Notes: generated from the sequence alone by a model not told the origin. A DNA stretch of 64,000 bases from Aricia agestis (GCF_905147365.1 NC_056425.1:3913501-3977500); one strand, 5' to 3'; numbered from the stretch's first letter, positions 33,833 to 45,935 are shown. A program made the numbers and translations.

Positions 33833-34500
33833 AATATGGAAGTATGGAATAAACACTAATGATTTGTGAGTAATTTAAAAACAAAGACATAGCGGCCATT
33901 TCCAAATCGCTTTGAAAAGCTCTCGAGTCCATTAAAAATAAATTATCACGGCTGGCGCCGGTTCAAGAATGCCTTATCAACATGCACTTCTTTATTTTGC
34001 CTTTTAGTTTGTATGAGACTGATCCTTATGCCGTTAGTTTTAAGGTTCTGTCGGGGGTAAGATAACTGTGTACACGGTTGGAATCATCATGTGCCAGATT
34101 ATCTCGACATCAATAACATTCTTTAGATGAGCTGTTTCAATATTTTGCTCATTAGACGAACTGAAATTATCTGTGAGCTTCCGTGCTAATGTAAAGTATG
34201 AAATCTACAACAATTTGTATTGTTGCAAAGAGAATCGTTGCCAATTAATGACGTGAGTGGATAAACCAGATAACTAACATTTTACAATAAGAACAATTAC
34301 TTACTCATTTTCATTTATAATTTTAATAAACCTTGTAACTATGTACTTACTTCATCATACATGGCTAATATAATATCTGGCTATACATAAAATTTACATT
34401 TTCATTTTTTTATTTCATTATTTTTCCAGCTACATTTATGCAAAACAACGGCAATTTTTTAACTGTTACTTCATGCATCTTCAAAGTACTAACATCTTCA
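33833..34500. other. AT-rich spacer
   Basis: Nothing recognised. Confidence 0.4.
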
Positions 34501-34504
34501 GTTC

Positions 34505-34672
34505 CAGCAGGCTTAGCATGGTCACCAGTCAGCATAGAAGCGGTCTCTTTCTACGCAAGAATAAACAAAGTAACAGTTGGACAAATAAATCCGCCATTTT
34601 GTCACTAAAATCTGTCAGCATGTTCATTCTTTCCCGTTTCTACTGTTGTTATGCTAAGCTTGTTGTTCGATA
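34505..34672. mobile_element. TIR element, GGCTTAGCATGG family, copy 3
   Basis: CAGCAGGCTTAGCATGGTCA at the left and TTGTTATGCTAAGCTTGTTG at the right. Inside are CGCCATTTTGTCACTAAAAT and ATTCTTTCCCGTTTCTA. About 168 bp. Confidence 0.85.
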
Positions 34673-36240
34673 AATTAATTTTGGCATCATCTAGTATGTA
34701 ATAAACTGAGATATACTTTCAACGCTATGAGGGAGACAAATGCACGATATTCTCTCGTTATGCCTCTCGATTTCACCCTAATCGATTTTAATGGTACAGT
34801 CGATATTTCAGTTCAGTACATTTCAACCTTATTACTATCGAAATACGGTTCAAAAGTGGTTCAATTGTCCTTGATAGTGGCACAGTTAGTTTTCGATTTG
34901 ATGCGGTCGTAATGTTCACGTCATGTTGGTATTATTAGAACGTATGTACCTTTTGTATTATTCCTACAATGCATAATGCATGCATGCAAAACTGTTGTTT
35001 TTTTTTGGATAAATGGAGGCTTTAGGAACGGGAAAATGATTTGCAATAAAAACAATGTAGATATATAGCTAGATATAATTAGTATTAGCCAGTTGATGAA
35101 GTAGGTAAGATTGAAGTTACAAGGTTTCTTCAAATAATAAGGGAAACATGAGTAATTGTTCTTATGTTGTAAAATGATAGTTACCCGGTTCATCCACTCA
35201 TGTCTTCAATTGATAGGTGATTGTTACAATATTATTCTCGGCAACGGCTGACACTGTTAAATAATTAGACTCGTAACTCGTGCCCTATGGTCATACAAAA
35301 ATTAAAATATTGCTAAGAAGTCGTAACTCCATAGTGAATTGTGATAGACGGTCTATGGTCATACAAAATATTGCTTTAAAACTTGCTAGCCTTATTCAGG
35401 TTGACAAAGTTTCTGAAATAATTGTTCATTCTTTCACATTTTGTAATAAAACATCAAAGAAGCCAATTAGCTGAATCAGCAAAGCGAAAACGGAGAAATA
35501 CAAACGAAGGAAACTATCTCGAAAGTAAAGGGAAACAACTGATTTAATGAACAAATGTTATGGACCCAGTTATACGAAACTCGTTAATAATTATTTAGTA
35601 GACTAGGGACGTCGATGTAAGTAATGAAACCAGGAATTAGGATTCTGTTATTTTTAATTCAATATTAATACACATATTTTATTCCAGTCTAGATCTTAGA
35701 TACAGAATTTTAAATTTTGTTAGTCTCGCTCTAACTCAAGAACGGCTGAAACGATTTAAGTAACTAATTTTAGTCTTAAAATGTTGGTGGAAGTCCAGAG
35801 AAAGTTTATAAGTAATATGAGGAAAGTGATACGTGATACCATAGACTTTATTTTTTATTCGTCCCGGTCGGGACAGGCAAAGAGAGCGTTGCCCATACAG
35901 CCATGATACCATAGACTAAGGAATAACTTATTCTCTATTCTATCTATGGTGATTGGTGATACCTTGTTCACGAATCAAGTGTTGGATTATTTTTACTTCT
36001 AATTTGATCGATTCATCACATCCATCTCGACAAAGTTTAATTTACGTCATTAGATTATATTTTAGGATGGTTAACGATTAATTCGTGAGTCGTGACTGTG
36101 ACTGAACCGTTTTGGATGCGCGCCAATGTTGAGCGCTCGGTATGCGATATAAACAAATTACCCCTTGCAAATTAACATTCAATTACTTCTGTACGATTTG
36201 TATGAAGCCATCAAAGAAATACCACTACTGTACTATCAGA
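34673..36240. other. AT-rich spacer with weak repeat traces
   Basis: ATACCATAGACT occurs at 35838 and 35906, with ATCTATGGT at 35943, probably the eroded ends of a small TIR element. Short direct repeats of TATGGTCATACAAA lie at 35286 and 35353. No gene recognised. Confidence 0.4.
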
Positions 36241-36242
36241 GA

Positions 36243-36396
36243 AGTTAATTCATAGGCAGATGGCGGACTCACGTAATTTCGTCACGTTATGTCAAACCCA
36301 TTTCCCAGCTAAACATATCACTAACTACTGTAAGTTAACATTGAATTGACATGGCCCGAACAAATGAAGTAAGTCCACCTGTCTATGAATCAATTT
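36243..36396. mobile_element. Short TIR element with AATTCATAGGCAG ends
   Basis: GTTAATTCATAGGCAGATGG at the left is inverted against CCACCTGTCTATGAATCAAT at the right. The interior is non-coding. Confidence 0.7.
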
Positions 36397-36425
36397 AATC
36401 TTGTTATGTAAACACGAATTCTTTA

Positions 36426-36576
36426 GAATCGGTTTCTTTCTACGGAAGAATAGACAAAGGGACAGTTAGACAATGGAAATCCGCCATTTTGTCGATAAAA
36501 TTTGTCAGTAAGTATGTCCATTCTTCCGTAGAAAGAAACCGTTTCTATGGTGACCATGCTACGCAGGCTGCAGGCC
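36426..36576. mobile_element. TIR element, GGCTTAGCATGG family, copy 4
   Basis: GGTTTCTTTCTACGGAAGAA, CGCCATTTTGTCGATAAAAT, TTCTTCCGTAGAAAGAAACC, TATGGTGACCATGCTACGCA. The right terminus is clear. The left one is shortened. Confidence 0.75.
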
Positions 36577-37109
36577 TATCATGGCCTATGTGTTGGCCCA
36601 TGATTACATGATTACATGCCACGATTGTGAAGCTGCATAGCAGGCACAATCGACGGCAATCATAATAATATTCTACAGCTTCTATTGTTTATATTTTGTT
36701 TTCCTAAATAAGGAACTTAAATTGCATTCAAATGTCATTTTATCACCTTACAGCGCATTCTGGTTTTTAGCATAATACGCCCATAGAAAAACTTTTTTAT
36801 TCAAACACTAGTCACTACTCACTAAGTCACTAGGCACTAGCTGTATCAATTAATTTCGCCCGCTGTACATAATTGAGTCTGTTTGGACGCTCTAGAAGTA
36901 ATTAATTAAATGCGGGCCCGTAAGACACATGTTGTGAATTGGAGATCGCCGTGACCTCAGACTCGTGACTATCGGCGCGGCCTCGCTAGGGCTAACTCCT
37001 CATATCTTCTGTGATCCTGGTATCTTGCCAAACTAAATCATCATCTTTATACGGAAAAGAGGGACGGACTTTCACTAAATGACGCCCGCAATTCCGTTGC
37101 GCCATAATT

Positions 37110-37432
37110 CGTTTATCACGTGGGAACCGTACATTATTTCAGGATAAAACCAGTTTAAGCGCGACCTTCGTAGCATACTTTAGTAATTATGTACCATAGA
37201 TAATACAATATAAATAGAGATTATAATATACTTATGCTACGAGAGTCAACGGGGGCAGAGTATAGGATACTTTTTAACCCGAAATGAATAATAATGTTAC
37301 AGCTATAATTAACGTACAGTCCAATCCCGGGGCTCAAAGTATCTTCATACCAAATTTTAGCAAAATCGGTTTAGCGGCTTGGGCGTGAAAAGATAACAGA
37401 CAGACAAACACACTTTCGCATTATTAATGTCA
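37110..37432 (-). mobile_element. Two Helitron remnants, reverse
   Basis: GTTTATCACGTGGGAACCGT at 37112 and CCGGGGCTCAAAGTATCTTC to AGATAACAGACAGACAAACA at 37327-37412 are reverse-strand Helitron pieces. Between them lie AT-rich DNA and one forward fragment (AGGATACTTTTTAACCCG). Confidence 0.6.
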
Positions 37433-37558
37433 ATAAGAAATAAACTGCACCATCTTGTATTGTATTTTCATTATATTAATAGTAGGTACAGTAGTCAGTA
37501 GTAATGTGTCACCTGTCTGATCAAAATCAACCAATACCGCCCTGCACACTCCTCGCCC

Positions 37559-37728
37559 CAGTAGGCTTAGCATGGTCACCATAGAAACGGTTTCTTTCTA
37601 TGAAAGAATAGACAAAGTGACAGATTGACTTAGGAAATCCGCCATTTTGTCACTAAAATATAATATAGTACGTCTATTCTTTCCCGTTTCTAAATTCTAA
37701 TGTTGTTACTTGTTATGCTAAGCCTACC
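37559..37728. mobile_element. TIR element, GGCTTAGCATGG family, copy 5
   Basis: CAGTAGGCTTAGCATGGTCA, CCATAGAAACGG, CGCCATTTTGTCACTAAAAT and TTGTTATGCTAAGCCTAC define a clean copy. Confidence 0.85.
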
Positions 37729-38319
37729 GACCCTACTGACCTAAAAATCGAGCACTGTATATTCCCTCTCCTTTTTAAAGTCGTTATTATAACCTTTTGA
37801 TCTTCATTTAGAAGGTTTCCTCATAATTCTCAGAAGTTTCCATCGGTAACCCTACGCGAGACTTACTAATAAACACCTACGAAGCACCGCACGTACAACG
37901 ACGCTCCGTGCGAACACAAATTGCTTTTGTTCGCGACGGACGTGTTCTGATCCACAACGTGTGATGGACCTACAATACAGTAATTACCTTGAGATTACAG
38001 TTACAAATTACAATAAACTTTCCTTGGTTTCTGAAAGGAGAAACGCTGCGTGAAAGACAGCTTTAGCATGTCCCTCGGGCTCCCTGAGAATTGAGTATTG
38101 AGATCTGTCTATCCTGGCGATACCTATGTCTCTGGCACTCGATACAGTGATGGGAATGTAGGGTGGGCCAAAGCCCGTGGAAGAAATGCTTAAGAGTGAT
38201 TGCCGTAGTTTCTTACTACGTTAGAATATAAAAAGCGACAGATACACAAACAAATCTGTCTCTTTGTCCCTATTTAATATGTCATTCTATTCGTTCAGAT
38301 TTCTAGTCTAAGTCCATAC
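37729..38319. other. Spacer, modest GC
   Basis: Bases 37850-37975 are CpG-richer (TACGCGAG, CACGTACAACGACGCTCCGT) and non-repetitive. No open frame or splice pattern to support an exon. Confidence 0.3.
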
Positions 38320-38618
38320 CATAAAGTAAATATACCTAGCGAAAAAGAGCAACAATCTCGAGCTGTCAAACCAAACCAAAATTGGTTTTCATGTGTGTGA
38401 AAAATATTTGTACGTATACACTTACACAAGCATGATTGAACATGAATTAATTCTATGAGATTAAATTGTCAACGTGCGGCACGTGCCGACTGGACGTCAA
38501 AAAAGAGCGCTGCTGTCATGTATCACACGTCTCTTTTTACCACGCAGTGTTACTGATAGTGAAATCTCTCTTGCTCAGGCTTTTGTTTCTCTATTTCGCT
38601 AGGTATATTAACTTTATG
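38320..38618. mobile_element. TIR element, TATACCTAGCG family, copy 2 (reverse of 16079)
   Basis: CATAAAGTAAATATACCTAG to CTAGGTATATTAACTTTATG. The interior GTCAACGTGCGGCACGTGCC and GTGTTACTGATAGTGAAATC is the reverse complement of copy 1. Confidence 0.85.
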
Positions 38619-39158
38619 GTCCATACTAATCAGCTGGAATTTGCTTTCATTCTGTATTATTTATGTTTTGTTTTTTCCAGGTACTTACTGAATGTTTCTA
38701 CAGTCTACACACTACACACATCTGACATCTAAATCGATCTGAAAAGGTAACAGCCTGCCAGACACGGACGTAAAAGCCAGACACATTTTCGCATTAATAA
38801 CAATCAAGTAACCAGGATAAATTTCAATTTATACTGCTTTAAATAGCATGCATTTAATAATGATATTAATAATTAAATAATAATTATCCTTTAACCGCAT
38901 AGTTTTTAAAGTATTTGAAACTCGCAAGGTGCAATTTCTGCAATTTTTCCATGGCATTGTTTTGTTCTTTAATATTCAAGTAACGTATATGTATGTCATT
39001 ACTCATTAGTCATTACGAATAGTAAATACTTCAATTGAGTTGACAAATGACTTAATGTGGTTGGCTAAACAGCACGCAATGGAAAATCTTAGGTAGGTAC
39101 TTACTTACTTAGTTTGCGTTGAGAAAATCATGGGAAAATAGGGTACTTATTGTTGTAG
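38619..39158. other. AT-rich spacer
   Basis: A short Helitron-like scrap (AAAAGGTAACAGCCTGCCAG to TTTTCGCATTAATA) at 38744-38798. Nothing else. Confidence 0.4.
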
Positions 39159-39638
39159 TTAAGAGGATACACCAGGGGCTAGAGAAATGAAAAAAAGCAC
39201 GTGTAATATCTATAGCTGTCTCCCTTACCTCAAGCCCATACCGCAGAACGCGATAGAGACAACTGCAGAAAATCCAGAAAATTAACGATTCGTTGTCCCC
39301 TGATTCCTTCTCCAAAACTTAACCGATTTAAGTACTTTTTTCATTAAAGATTAAAAAAAGGCTTGAGCTGTGTTCCTATGTTTTGCTTTTTTTGTATAAT
39401 CTAGTTAAATCTGTTTTCTGGACGTTTGAACACAGCGGAAAATCTGGCCATTTTTTTGGGTTTTTGAACGTTCATATCTTATTTAATAATTAAATTATGA
39501 AAAAAAAGAAAACATAGGGACATCGTATTAGTGGTCGTAGATATTCAGGAAAAAAATTATAACTCTACTAGCATTATCCAGGGAGGAAACAGGGGACAAC
39601 GTTTGTATGGAAAAAAGGGCGGTGTGGACTCCTCTTAA
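39159..39638 (-). mobile_element. 0.48-kb TIR element, TTAAGAGGAT family, copy 2
   Basis: Near-identical reverse complement of 30887-31367. Ends TTAAGAGGATACACCAGGGG and CCGCCCTTTTTTCC / GGACTCCTCTTAA. Confidence 0.9.
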
Positions 39639-39992
39639 GTCGAAATAATATTTTATCTTCTGAGTGTAACAAAACTCAAAACTAAGTGATAATACTTTAG
39701 TTTAGGGGATGTGTTAGTCCCCTATGAAGAGTTATACAAGACGGACTAGACCGTAGCCTCGTAGGTGACTAGTAGCTAAAGATATTTTTATTATATTATA
39801 CATAATATTATAGGAAGTTATGTTGAAACTTGAAAGTGAAACATTTTTTTATACAACTCATATAAAACGGGTAAAATATTTTTGGATGCTAATTTAATAG
39901 CGTACAAAACTCGTATAAATCCATATAAGCAATTTCGTGCCCTACCTTAGTCATAAACACAGTTTTGTTTTTTAATTTGAAGAAAAAATAAT

Positions 39993-40217
39993 CGGCCAAG
40001 TGCGAATCGGACTCGCGCACGAAGGGTTCCGTACCATTATAGAGCATTTTTTTTTGTTTTTAGTATTTGTTGTTATAGCGGCAACAGATATACATAATCT
40101 ACTCTCTAGCTATTACCGTTTTTGAGTTACAGCCTGAAGACAGACAGACAGACGGACAGACATCGAAGTCTCAGTAATAGGGTCCCGTTTTTACCCTTTG
40201 GGTACGGAACCCTAAAA
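39993..40217 (+). mobile_element. GAAGGGTTCCG-family repeat, short complete copy
   Basis: Left end TCGGCCAAGTGCGAATCGGA, CTCGCGCACGAAGGGTTCCG. Right end CGTTTTTACCCTTTGGGTAC, GGAACCCTAAAAA. CAGACAGACAGACGGACAGA lies in the middle. Confidence 0.8.
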
Positions 40218-40534
40218 ACAATGTCTTAAAATACCAAGGCACCATAAGCGGCAAGAAGTCGACTCGTTTGGAACAACGCGTGGGTCGGCACTCGGCGCTT
40301 ATCGAACGATCTACAAACGCGATTACATAATACACAATCAATCTTTATCACAAAGGATAACTGTCTATTTACTAAGGATTTTAACGTTATTACAGACCAA
40401 ATGGAAAACCCCGAATTGGGGAACTATGCCGTCTTCGTCAGTCCACCTATCATACAGGCTTCTTACTCTTTAGATTCATGTTTGAAAACTGCCATGAATG
40501 CCAATATAATGACTTTCTGTAGTATGAACTGTTA

Positions 40535-41085
40535 AGGCCCCAGACCCCAGTACACAATGGCCCATGTTGGCCCACTAGGCCACTACAGGCCATCGCCATT
40601 GTGTACAGGGGGTAATGGTATATGATGGCGGACAATTGTCAATCGTGGCGCGCAATCGGGGAGTTGTCGGTTTTTTGGGCACACTTTAAAGGAATCGTGG
40701 CGTAGCGTGGCCTGTGGTGTTCACACAATCTGCCAGTGTTTAGTTCGTCACCGACCGCTGACCGGGATAGTGCACTTTTTTGTTGCGTGCTAGAACTACT
40801 AACTAGACTTTTTAATCGTCCGAAATGGTCATGGTCAGCAACTCAGCATCCACCATCGCCTTTTGCGCTATTTCTTTTTTATAACTTTGTGACAGTACAC
40901 ATTTCTGTAATACTTGTAAACAATAGGTATATTATATAAATAAATAGCCGCAGCCGTAATTACTTCTACGTCCATCGCAAGTGGTTTGCCAGGCAGCAAT
41001 GAGCCATGCGCCATTGTGTGAACTACAGTTGTGCATTGCAAAGCGTGGCCCATCACAGGCCATTGTGTACTGGGGTCTGGGGCCT
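40535..41085. mobile_element. TIR element with 28-bp perfect ends, partly duplicated
   Basis: AGGCCCCAGACCCCAGTACA-CAATGGCC at 40535-40562 and its exact complement at 41058-41085. The interior has many CCATTGTG, CACAATGG, GGCC and GTGGCGCGCAAT words. No reliable coding. Confidence 0.85.
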
Positions 41086-41268
41086 CTTCACAATGGTCCA
41101 TGCTGGCCCACTACATCTACTACAAGCCATCGCGGTCGCCATTGTGAAGACGGGGTAATGGTGTATTGATAGCGGACGACAGGCATGGGTCGTGGCGCGC
41201 AATGGCGTGGCCTGCAGACTGCAGTGGGCTATCGTGGGCCAATGGCCATTGTGTACTGGCTGCTTGTG
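41086..41268. repeat. Tandem partial copy of the 40535 element
   Basis: CACAATGGTCCATGCTGGCC, CATCGCGGTCGCCATTGTGA and GGGGTAATGGTGTATTGATA repeat the order at 40553-40630, offset by about 536 bases. CTTCACAATGG / CCATTGTGAAG form a smaller inverted pair at 41086-41149. Confidence 0.7.
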
Positions 41269-41557
41269 AGTTGCGTCAACTTACTATAACGATAAAAAAA
41301 ATCAAGTTAACAGTCAAATCTCTCCGGTTTAGTCAATGAATTGCATCATTTTACAATGGTTAAAGTTACGCCATATAACCGTAACCGGTCAATTTTGGCT
41401 GTCATGTCAATGAAAATTAACCTAAACCAGTTGTTTTATCATATTTAAGTTAAGTATAGAATTTAAAAAATACCTTGTGAGTTGTGATTGTCATTGTTAC
41501 AGTTACTTACTTACTGCTAAAATTAACCTGCAGTAGCTATAACTATGTGGTGCAATT

Positions 41558-41908
41558 TTTTTTTTTTTTTTTTATGAAATAAGGGGGCAAACGAGCAAAC
41601 GGGTCACCTGATGGAAAGCAACTTCCGTCGCCCATGGACACTCGCAGCATCAGAAGAGCTGCAAGTGCGTTGCCGGCATTCCGAAGGGAATAGGGGAGGG
41701 TAGGGAAGGGAAGGGAATAGGGGAGGGTAGGGAAGGGAAGGGAATAGGGGATGATAGGGAAGGGAATAGGGTAGGTGATTGGGCCTCTGGTAAACTCACT
41801 CACTCGGCGAAACACAGCGCATGCGCTGTTTAACGCCGGTTTTCTGTGAGAACGTAGTATTTCTCCGGTCGAGCCGGCCCATTCGTGCCGAAGCATGGCT
41901 CTCCCACG
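41558..41908 (-). mobile_element. SINE, full length, reverse
   Basis: Poly-T start, GGGGGCAAACGAGCAAACGG, GCAGCATCAGAAGAGCTGCA, an A/G-rich array of GGGAATAGGGGAGGGTAGGG units (41680-41780), CCGGTCGAGCCGGCCC and AAGCATGGCTCTCCCACG. Confidence 0.9.
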
Positions 41909-42226
41909 TATTTACTTTTATAGTGCCAATAATTGAGTGTTTTAACAAATCTGAAATGTGCTGTAGATTTCGAATGTCATTACTTACAGATATTAACATA
42001 ATCCCAACATAATATGCTAATGTATCAGAATTAATTTGTCTAATGTATTCAATGATTTATTATCTAGATTTTACAATGGTTGTGTACGATGTTGACATTT
42101 TATTTATGGCTTTAGATGTTACTGATTACAAGGCCCGAGGCGAATAGTAAACTTTCAAAAACATTCGGCAAGTATTCGGTGATAGTCTTATGCGTTTTCA
42201 GTTTTCACCAACTACTGACCAAAATA

Positions 42227-42575
42227 TTAGTTTGTTATTATTTTTAGCAATATTCCGCGAAATAAACTTCCACCTTTAAGTAAATTAGTGAGTGTACGCA
42301 TAGGTATGCGTACAGCACCTCCCTCCTCCCACACTGCCTATGCGTACACTCGCATGCTCTTACCTGCAAACACCACCACCACACAAGCAATAATATTGGC
42401 AAATCCATGCAAGGCCCCTCACCACCATGCAGGTTGAAAATCTCGACGCGCGTTTCGCCCCAACACCGGAGCATCCTCAGGATGTGGACTCTACGAACAA
42501 CGTCCGTCAATATAATAATACCAAACTAATTTTTAAGCTGTGGATTTCCGCAAAGTAACGCCTGATTCCATTGAC
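42227..42575. mobile_element. Nested repeat with AATATTCCGCGAAATAAAC, copy 2
   Basis: Shares the left arm, the ACACCACCACCACACAAGCA centre and the right flank with 24958-25375. It carries an extra block, GTTTCGCCCCAACACCGGAG, CATCCTCAGGATGTGGACTC, at 42448-42495. Confidence 0.7.
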
Positions 42576-42900
42576 TACTGACTAGTCACTAGAATCTAGA
42601 ATCTAGATCATCAAGACTACCGGTATCTTAAGATTTTTAAGCCAAAGACAAGCTCGACCTTGCATGGGCGTATATAAGGGACCCACCCCCCTTATCCTGG
42701 GGCTCCGGACCGGCTCCGTAAAATATTTTTGATTTTCTAAACACGTTGCCTATTTGCTGTTTGCTCCTGCGGAACCCTTCATGGGCGATTCCAACTCGCA
42801 CTTGGCCGCTTTTTTAAGATAGGGACCCCCCCCCCCCCCCCATATCAAAGCTATATATACGCCCGTGCGACCTTGTATAGTTTGGTATACGCTGAGTAAG
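42576..42900. other. Repeat scraps
   Basis: A GAAGGGTTCCG-family end (TGCGGAACCCTTCATGGGCG, AACTCGCACTTGGCCG) at 42769-42812, then a run of about 15 C at 42826-42840. CATGGGCGTATAT and ATATACGCCCGTGCG at 42664 and 42854 may be ends of an hAT-like element like that at 22844. Confidence 0.5.
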
Positions 42901-43116
42901 TCCATACTAATATTATAAATGCGAAAGTGTGTCTGTCTGTCTGTTTGTTACCTCTTCACGCCCAAACCGCTTAACCGATTTTGATGAAATTTGATATGTA
43001 GAAAGTTTGAGTCCCGGGAACGGACATAGGATACTTTTTATCCCGAAAAAATATATACAGTTCCCGCGTTATAAACGAATTTGTGTGCTCAGTTGCGGTC
43101 TTCAATCTTCATCTAG
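42901..43116 (+). mobile_element. Helitron, complete short form
   Basis: TC-CATACTAATATTATAAAT start, CCTCTTCACGCCCAAACC, GAGTCCCGGGAACGGACATA, and end CTTCAT-CTAG before T. 216 bp. Confidence 0.85.
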
Positions 43117-43577
43117 TATCTAAAATAAGAGGGTAAAACTGTTATAAGTACTTAATATGTTTGCTGTGAGTTTGCATATTGGCAAATCTGAAGTTGCCAT
43201 AAATCGTCCCATATAATGACGATGTTTTGAACGTTCGCCAAAAGAGTTTAAAGCAAATTCAACATCTTTAAATATGAGTACTTCCATTAATATTTAATAG
43301 GTAGGTATTTAGATTTAGGGTACTTATCAAAATTCAAAGAGCTTTAAACTAGGACTGGACGCTACCGTTTTTTGGAGAAAAATGGCGTGAAATTAAACGG
43401 TTTACAAGTTACAACTTGCACTTGTTAAACTAATATGTATTCTGTGCTTGCACATAATATTCAGTACTAAATATATAATCCCACCGAAAACATTTTCATG
43501 TAAAAATGTTGCCAAGATGAGAACATATTATAGTTCGTGGTGTCAAAAAATAGTGAGATAATATCAAGTTTCTAACC

Positions 43578-43952
43578 TTACATGCTCAACCCTAAATCTA
43601 AAAACCTTAATTTTACACTATAGCGCGGCAAAATACTTGATAATATTAATAATATATTGTGTCAGCCGTACGAGAAGAATCTAGAAACTCTACACATTAG
43701 TCAAAATCGGTGGCCTGGCCATTTTAAAATAAAAGTTATTAAGTACAACAGAAAAGTAAATATACTTATATTAAGTTCAAATCCTGACGAATAACAAAAT
43801 TGCCAAGACACCGATTTTGACTAATGAAAATGTGTAGAGCTTTTACTTTTTATTTAGATTCTTCTCGTACGGCTGACACATTATATTAATCAAGTATTTT
43901 GCCGCGCTTTAGTGTAAAATAAAGGTTTTTAGATTTAGGGCTGAGCATGTAA
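43578..43952. mobile_element. Foldback element with about 135-bp arms
   Basis: TTACATGCTCAACCCTAAAT and GGCAAAATACTTGATAATAT at the left pair with AATCAAGTATTTTGCCGCGC and ATTTAGGGCTGAGCATGTAA at the right. The spacer is about 100 bases. Non-coding. Confidence 0.9.
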
Positions 43953-44448
43953 CATTTTGTGGTACACTTTACAGAAAAACTATCACGCTTTGATTTTTGT
44001 GCTTTAACATAGTAAATAGTAATTTTTATTTATATGTAGATGTGTTATCATCAGTCAGTCAAGGTGTGACGAACTGACGACGCGAGCCCTCACAAAGCTC
44101 GGCTTTTGGCTAGTTTATTCCCTTTGTCAAGATGACGCTAGAAGGTGAGGCATAGCGTTTTAAATAAACACATTAGTATGAGGTCGGTGCGGCAATATCA
44201 AAGTGTAGAATTCCGCATGAGCAGCGCAAAATATAAATATTGTGTCGGTGGAAGGATCAAAAGTGATTTGAATGCAGAAAAGGTTCGCGAGCTAGGGTTG
44301 CCAAATACCAGAAAATTATATTGACTTTAGCTGTGATAAATACCAGAAAATTATATTGAGTCTGTAATGTAAATTGCAAGCATTCATCTGATTCGGAAAT
44401 ATGTAATTTAGCCTAAAAGCTACGGCTAATTTTATATTGTAACTAGAT
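43953..44448. other. Spacer
   Basis: A direct repeat of AAATACCAGAAAATTATATTGA at 44314 and 44339. Nothing else recognised. Confidence 0.4.
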
Positions 44449-44765
44449 GTTCCGCACGGCTTCGCCCGCGTAATTTAGAAATTTCACGGAACCCGTACAT
44501 TTTTCCGCAAAAAATAGCCTATGTCCCTTCACGTGGTCTATTCTTCATGTGTGCCAAATATCATAAAAATTGCTCCAGTAGTTCTTAGTCCGGGTGCCAT
44601 CGCAATTCTCATACAAACGTAATACCAAGATCATTTCCCATACGAGAATATTTACCATATTTAAGTTATTATTCAGCTTAAGATAGTAATTACCTAGGTT
44701 CCTGTACAAATATTAACTGCAAAATATTTACATACCAAAAAATATGAACGATTATAATTTTATAT
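44449..44765 (-). mobile_element. Helitron fragment joined to a half TIR element
   Basis: 44449-44590 is a reversed Helitron end (AGATGTTCCGCACGGCTTCG, CCCGCGTAATTTAGAAATTT) related to 62095-62225. 44590-44765 is the left half of the CTTAAGAGTC-GGGTGCCATC element seen whole at 51903-52391. Confidence 0.75.
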
Positions 44766-44809
44766 TATATAAATATTGTACATACTCCTTACTAACTTTT
44801 GAATTTAAG

Positions 44810-44886
44810 GATGGCTTCGTGGACCACTTGGAATGCCCTCAGGCACCACCAGTGGTCCGCGGACCACCGGTTAAGAACCACTGCTA
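44810..44886. mobile_element. hAT-like end fragment
   Basis: GGTCCGCGGACCACCGGTTA, AGAACCACTGCT reads in reverse as the classic hAT start CAGTGGTTCTTAACC. Confidence 0.65.
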
Positions 44887-44989
44887 TAATCCATTGAAAT
44901 TTGCTGGTATTTAATTGCGTTTAATTCTACGTGCTATTTATCTTTATTTTAAATATTATTTTTTATTTATAAGTAATTCATAGCTGAAG

Positions 44990-45130
44990 AGTTTGCTTGT
45001 TTGAATGCGCTATTCTCATGAACGAATGGACCGATTTTTATGATATTCGGTATACAATATATTGAGTAGAGTGAATACCGCCGGGAAGGACATAAGGCTA
45101 ATTTGTGGAAAAATGTACGGTTCTAATGCC
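44990..45130 (+). mobile_element. Helitron-like fragment
   Basis: TTGCTTGTTTGAATGCGCTA, TTCTCATGAACGAATGGACC, GGAAGGACATAAGGCTAATT and GGAAAAATGTACGGTT match the TTTGTTTGAACGCGCTA type at 61066. Confidence 0.65.
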
Positions 45131-45162
45131 TTATTTAAGAGGACTGAGCCGCGCGTATTAAT

Positions 45163-45352
45163 ATAGGGTGGGTTACCAGAGGCGTTGTTATAGTTAGTTT
45201 AGGTTAAGGTTATCGTCAAATATGGCGTCCATTATGGACTTTTACTAGGGATTTGACAGTCCATTTGACATTTTCTTATGGTTAAAGTTACAGTTAAAAC
45301 TTAAAGTGAATTGGTGCAAGTTGCAACCCAAGCATTATATTTTTCTTTTATC
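45163..45352. mobile_element. TIR element, GGTGGGTTGCACC family, copy without insertion
   Basis: Starts AGGGTGGGTTACCAGAGGCG, continues through repeated GTTA(A)AGTTA words and CAAATATGGCGTCCATTATG, and ends GCAAGTTGCAACCCAAGC. It lacks the inner CGACAAGGCTT element found in the two composite copies. Confidence 0.75.
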
Positions 45353-45597
45353 TGACAAGTGACAACCCTATAATATGAGTTTCACGTTCCGCACAAAATG
45401 TTCTGTCGATGCTGGCGTAGGGAACGGATATTGTAATTCGTTATATAACTCCAATACAAAAAATATTTTGTCAGATATGCATGAAACGGGCTAGGGAAAT
45501 CGCATGAAAATCAAACAAAATATATATAATACATATTATTTTCATATTTTTAAATTGTGAAACAAGAGTCAAGAAGCCAATGTTTAAATGTTTTGAA

Positions 45598-45807
45598 TCC
45601 ATACTAATATTATAAATGCGAAAGTGTGTCTGTCTGTCTGTCTGTTACCTCTTCACGCCCAAACCACTCAACCGATTTTGCTGAAATTTGGCATGGAGAT
45701 ACCTTGAGTCCCGGGAAAGTACATAGGATAGTTTTCATCCCGGAGAAATGTACGGTTCCCGCGCGATAAACGAGTTTTGGCGCAACGGAGTTGCGGGCAT
45801 CATCTAA
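45598..45807 (+). mobile_element. Helitron, complete short form
   Basis: TC-CATACTAATATTATAAAT, CCTCTTCACGCCCAAACCAC, GAGTCCCGGGAAAGTACATA, GGAGTTGCGGGCATCAT and CTAA end (CTRR). 210 bp. Confidence 0.9.
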
Positions 45808-45935
45808 TAATTTATAAAAGTTTTTAGTTTTATGAGTAGAAGTTCATAATAGAATTTCGTAGGACAATACGTACTACGTAGTACAGAAAAATGTTATTTT
45901 ATAAAACGTACGGTCCTACGCCTAAATAAATTAAT

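Noticed and set aside
41543..41999. 117-codon frame and overlapping frames
   Set aside because: They read through a SINE. The same peptides appear in every SINE copy.
42448..42495. Conserved-looking GTTTCGCCCCAACACCGGAG block as a gene fragment
   Set aside because: It lies within a dispersed repeat also found at 24958, so it is read as transposon sequence.
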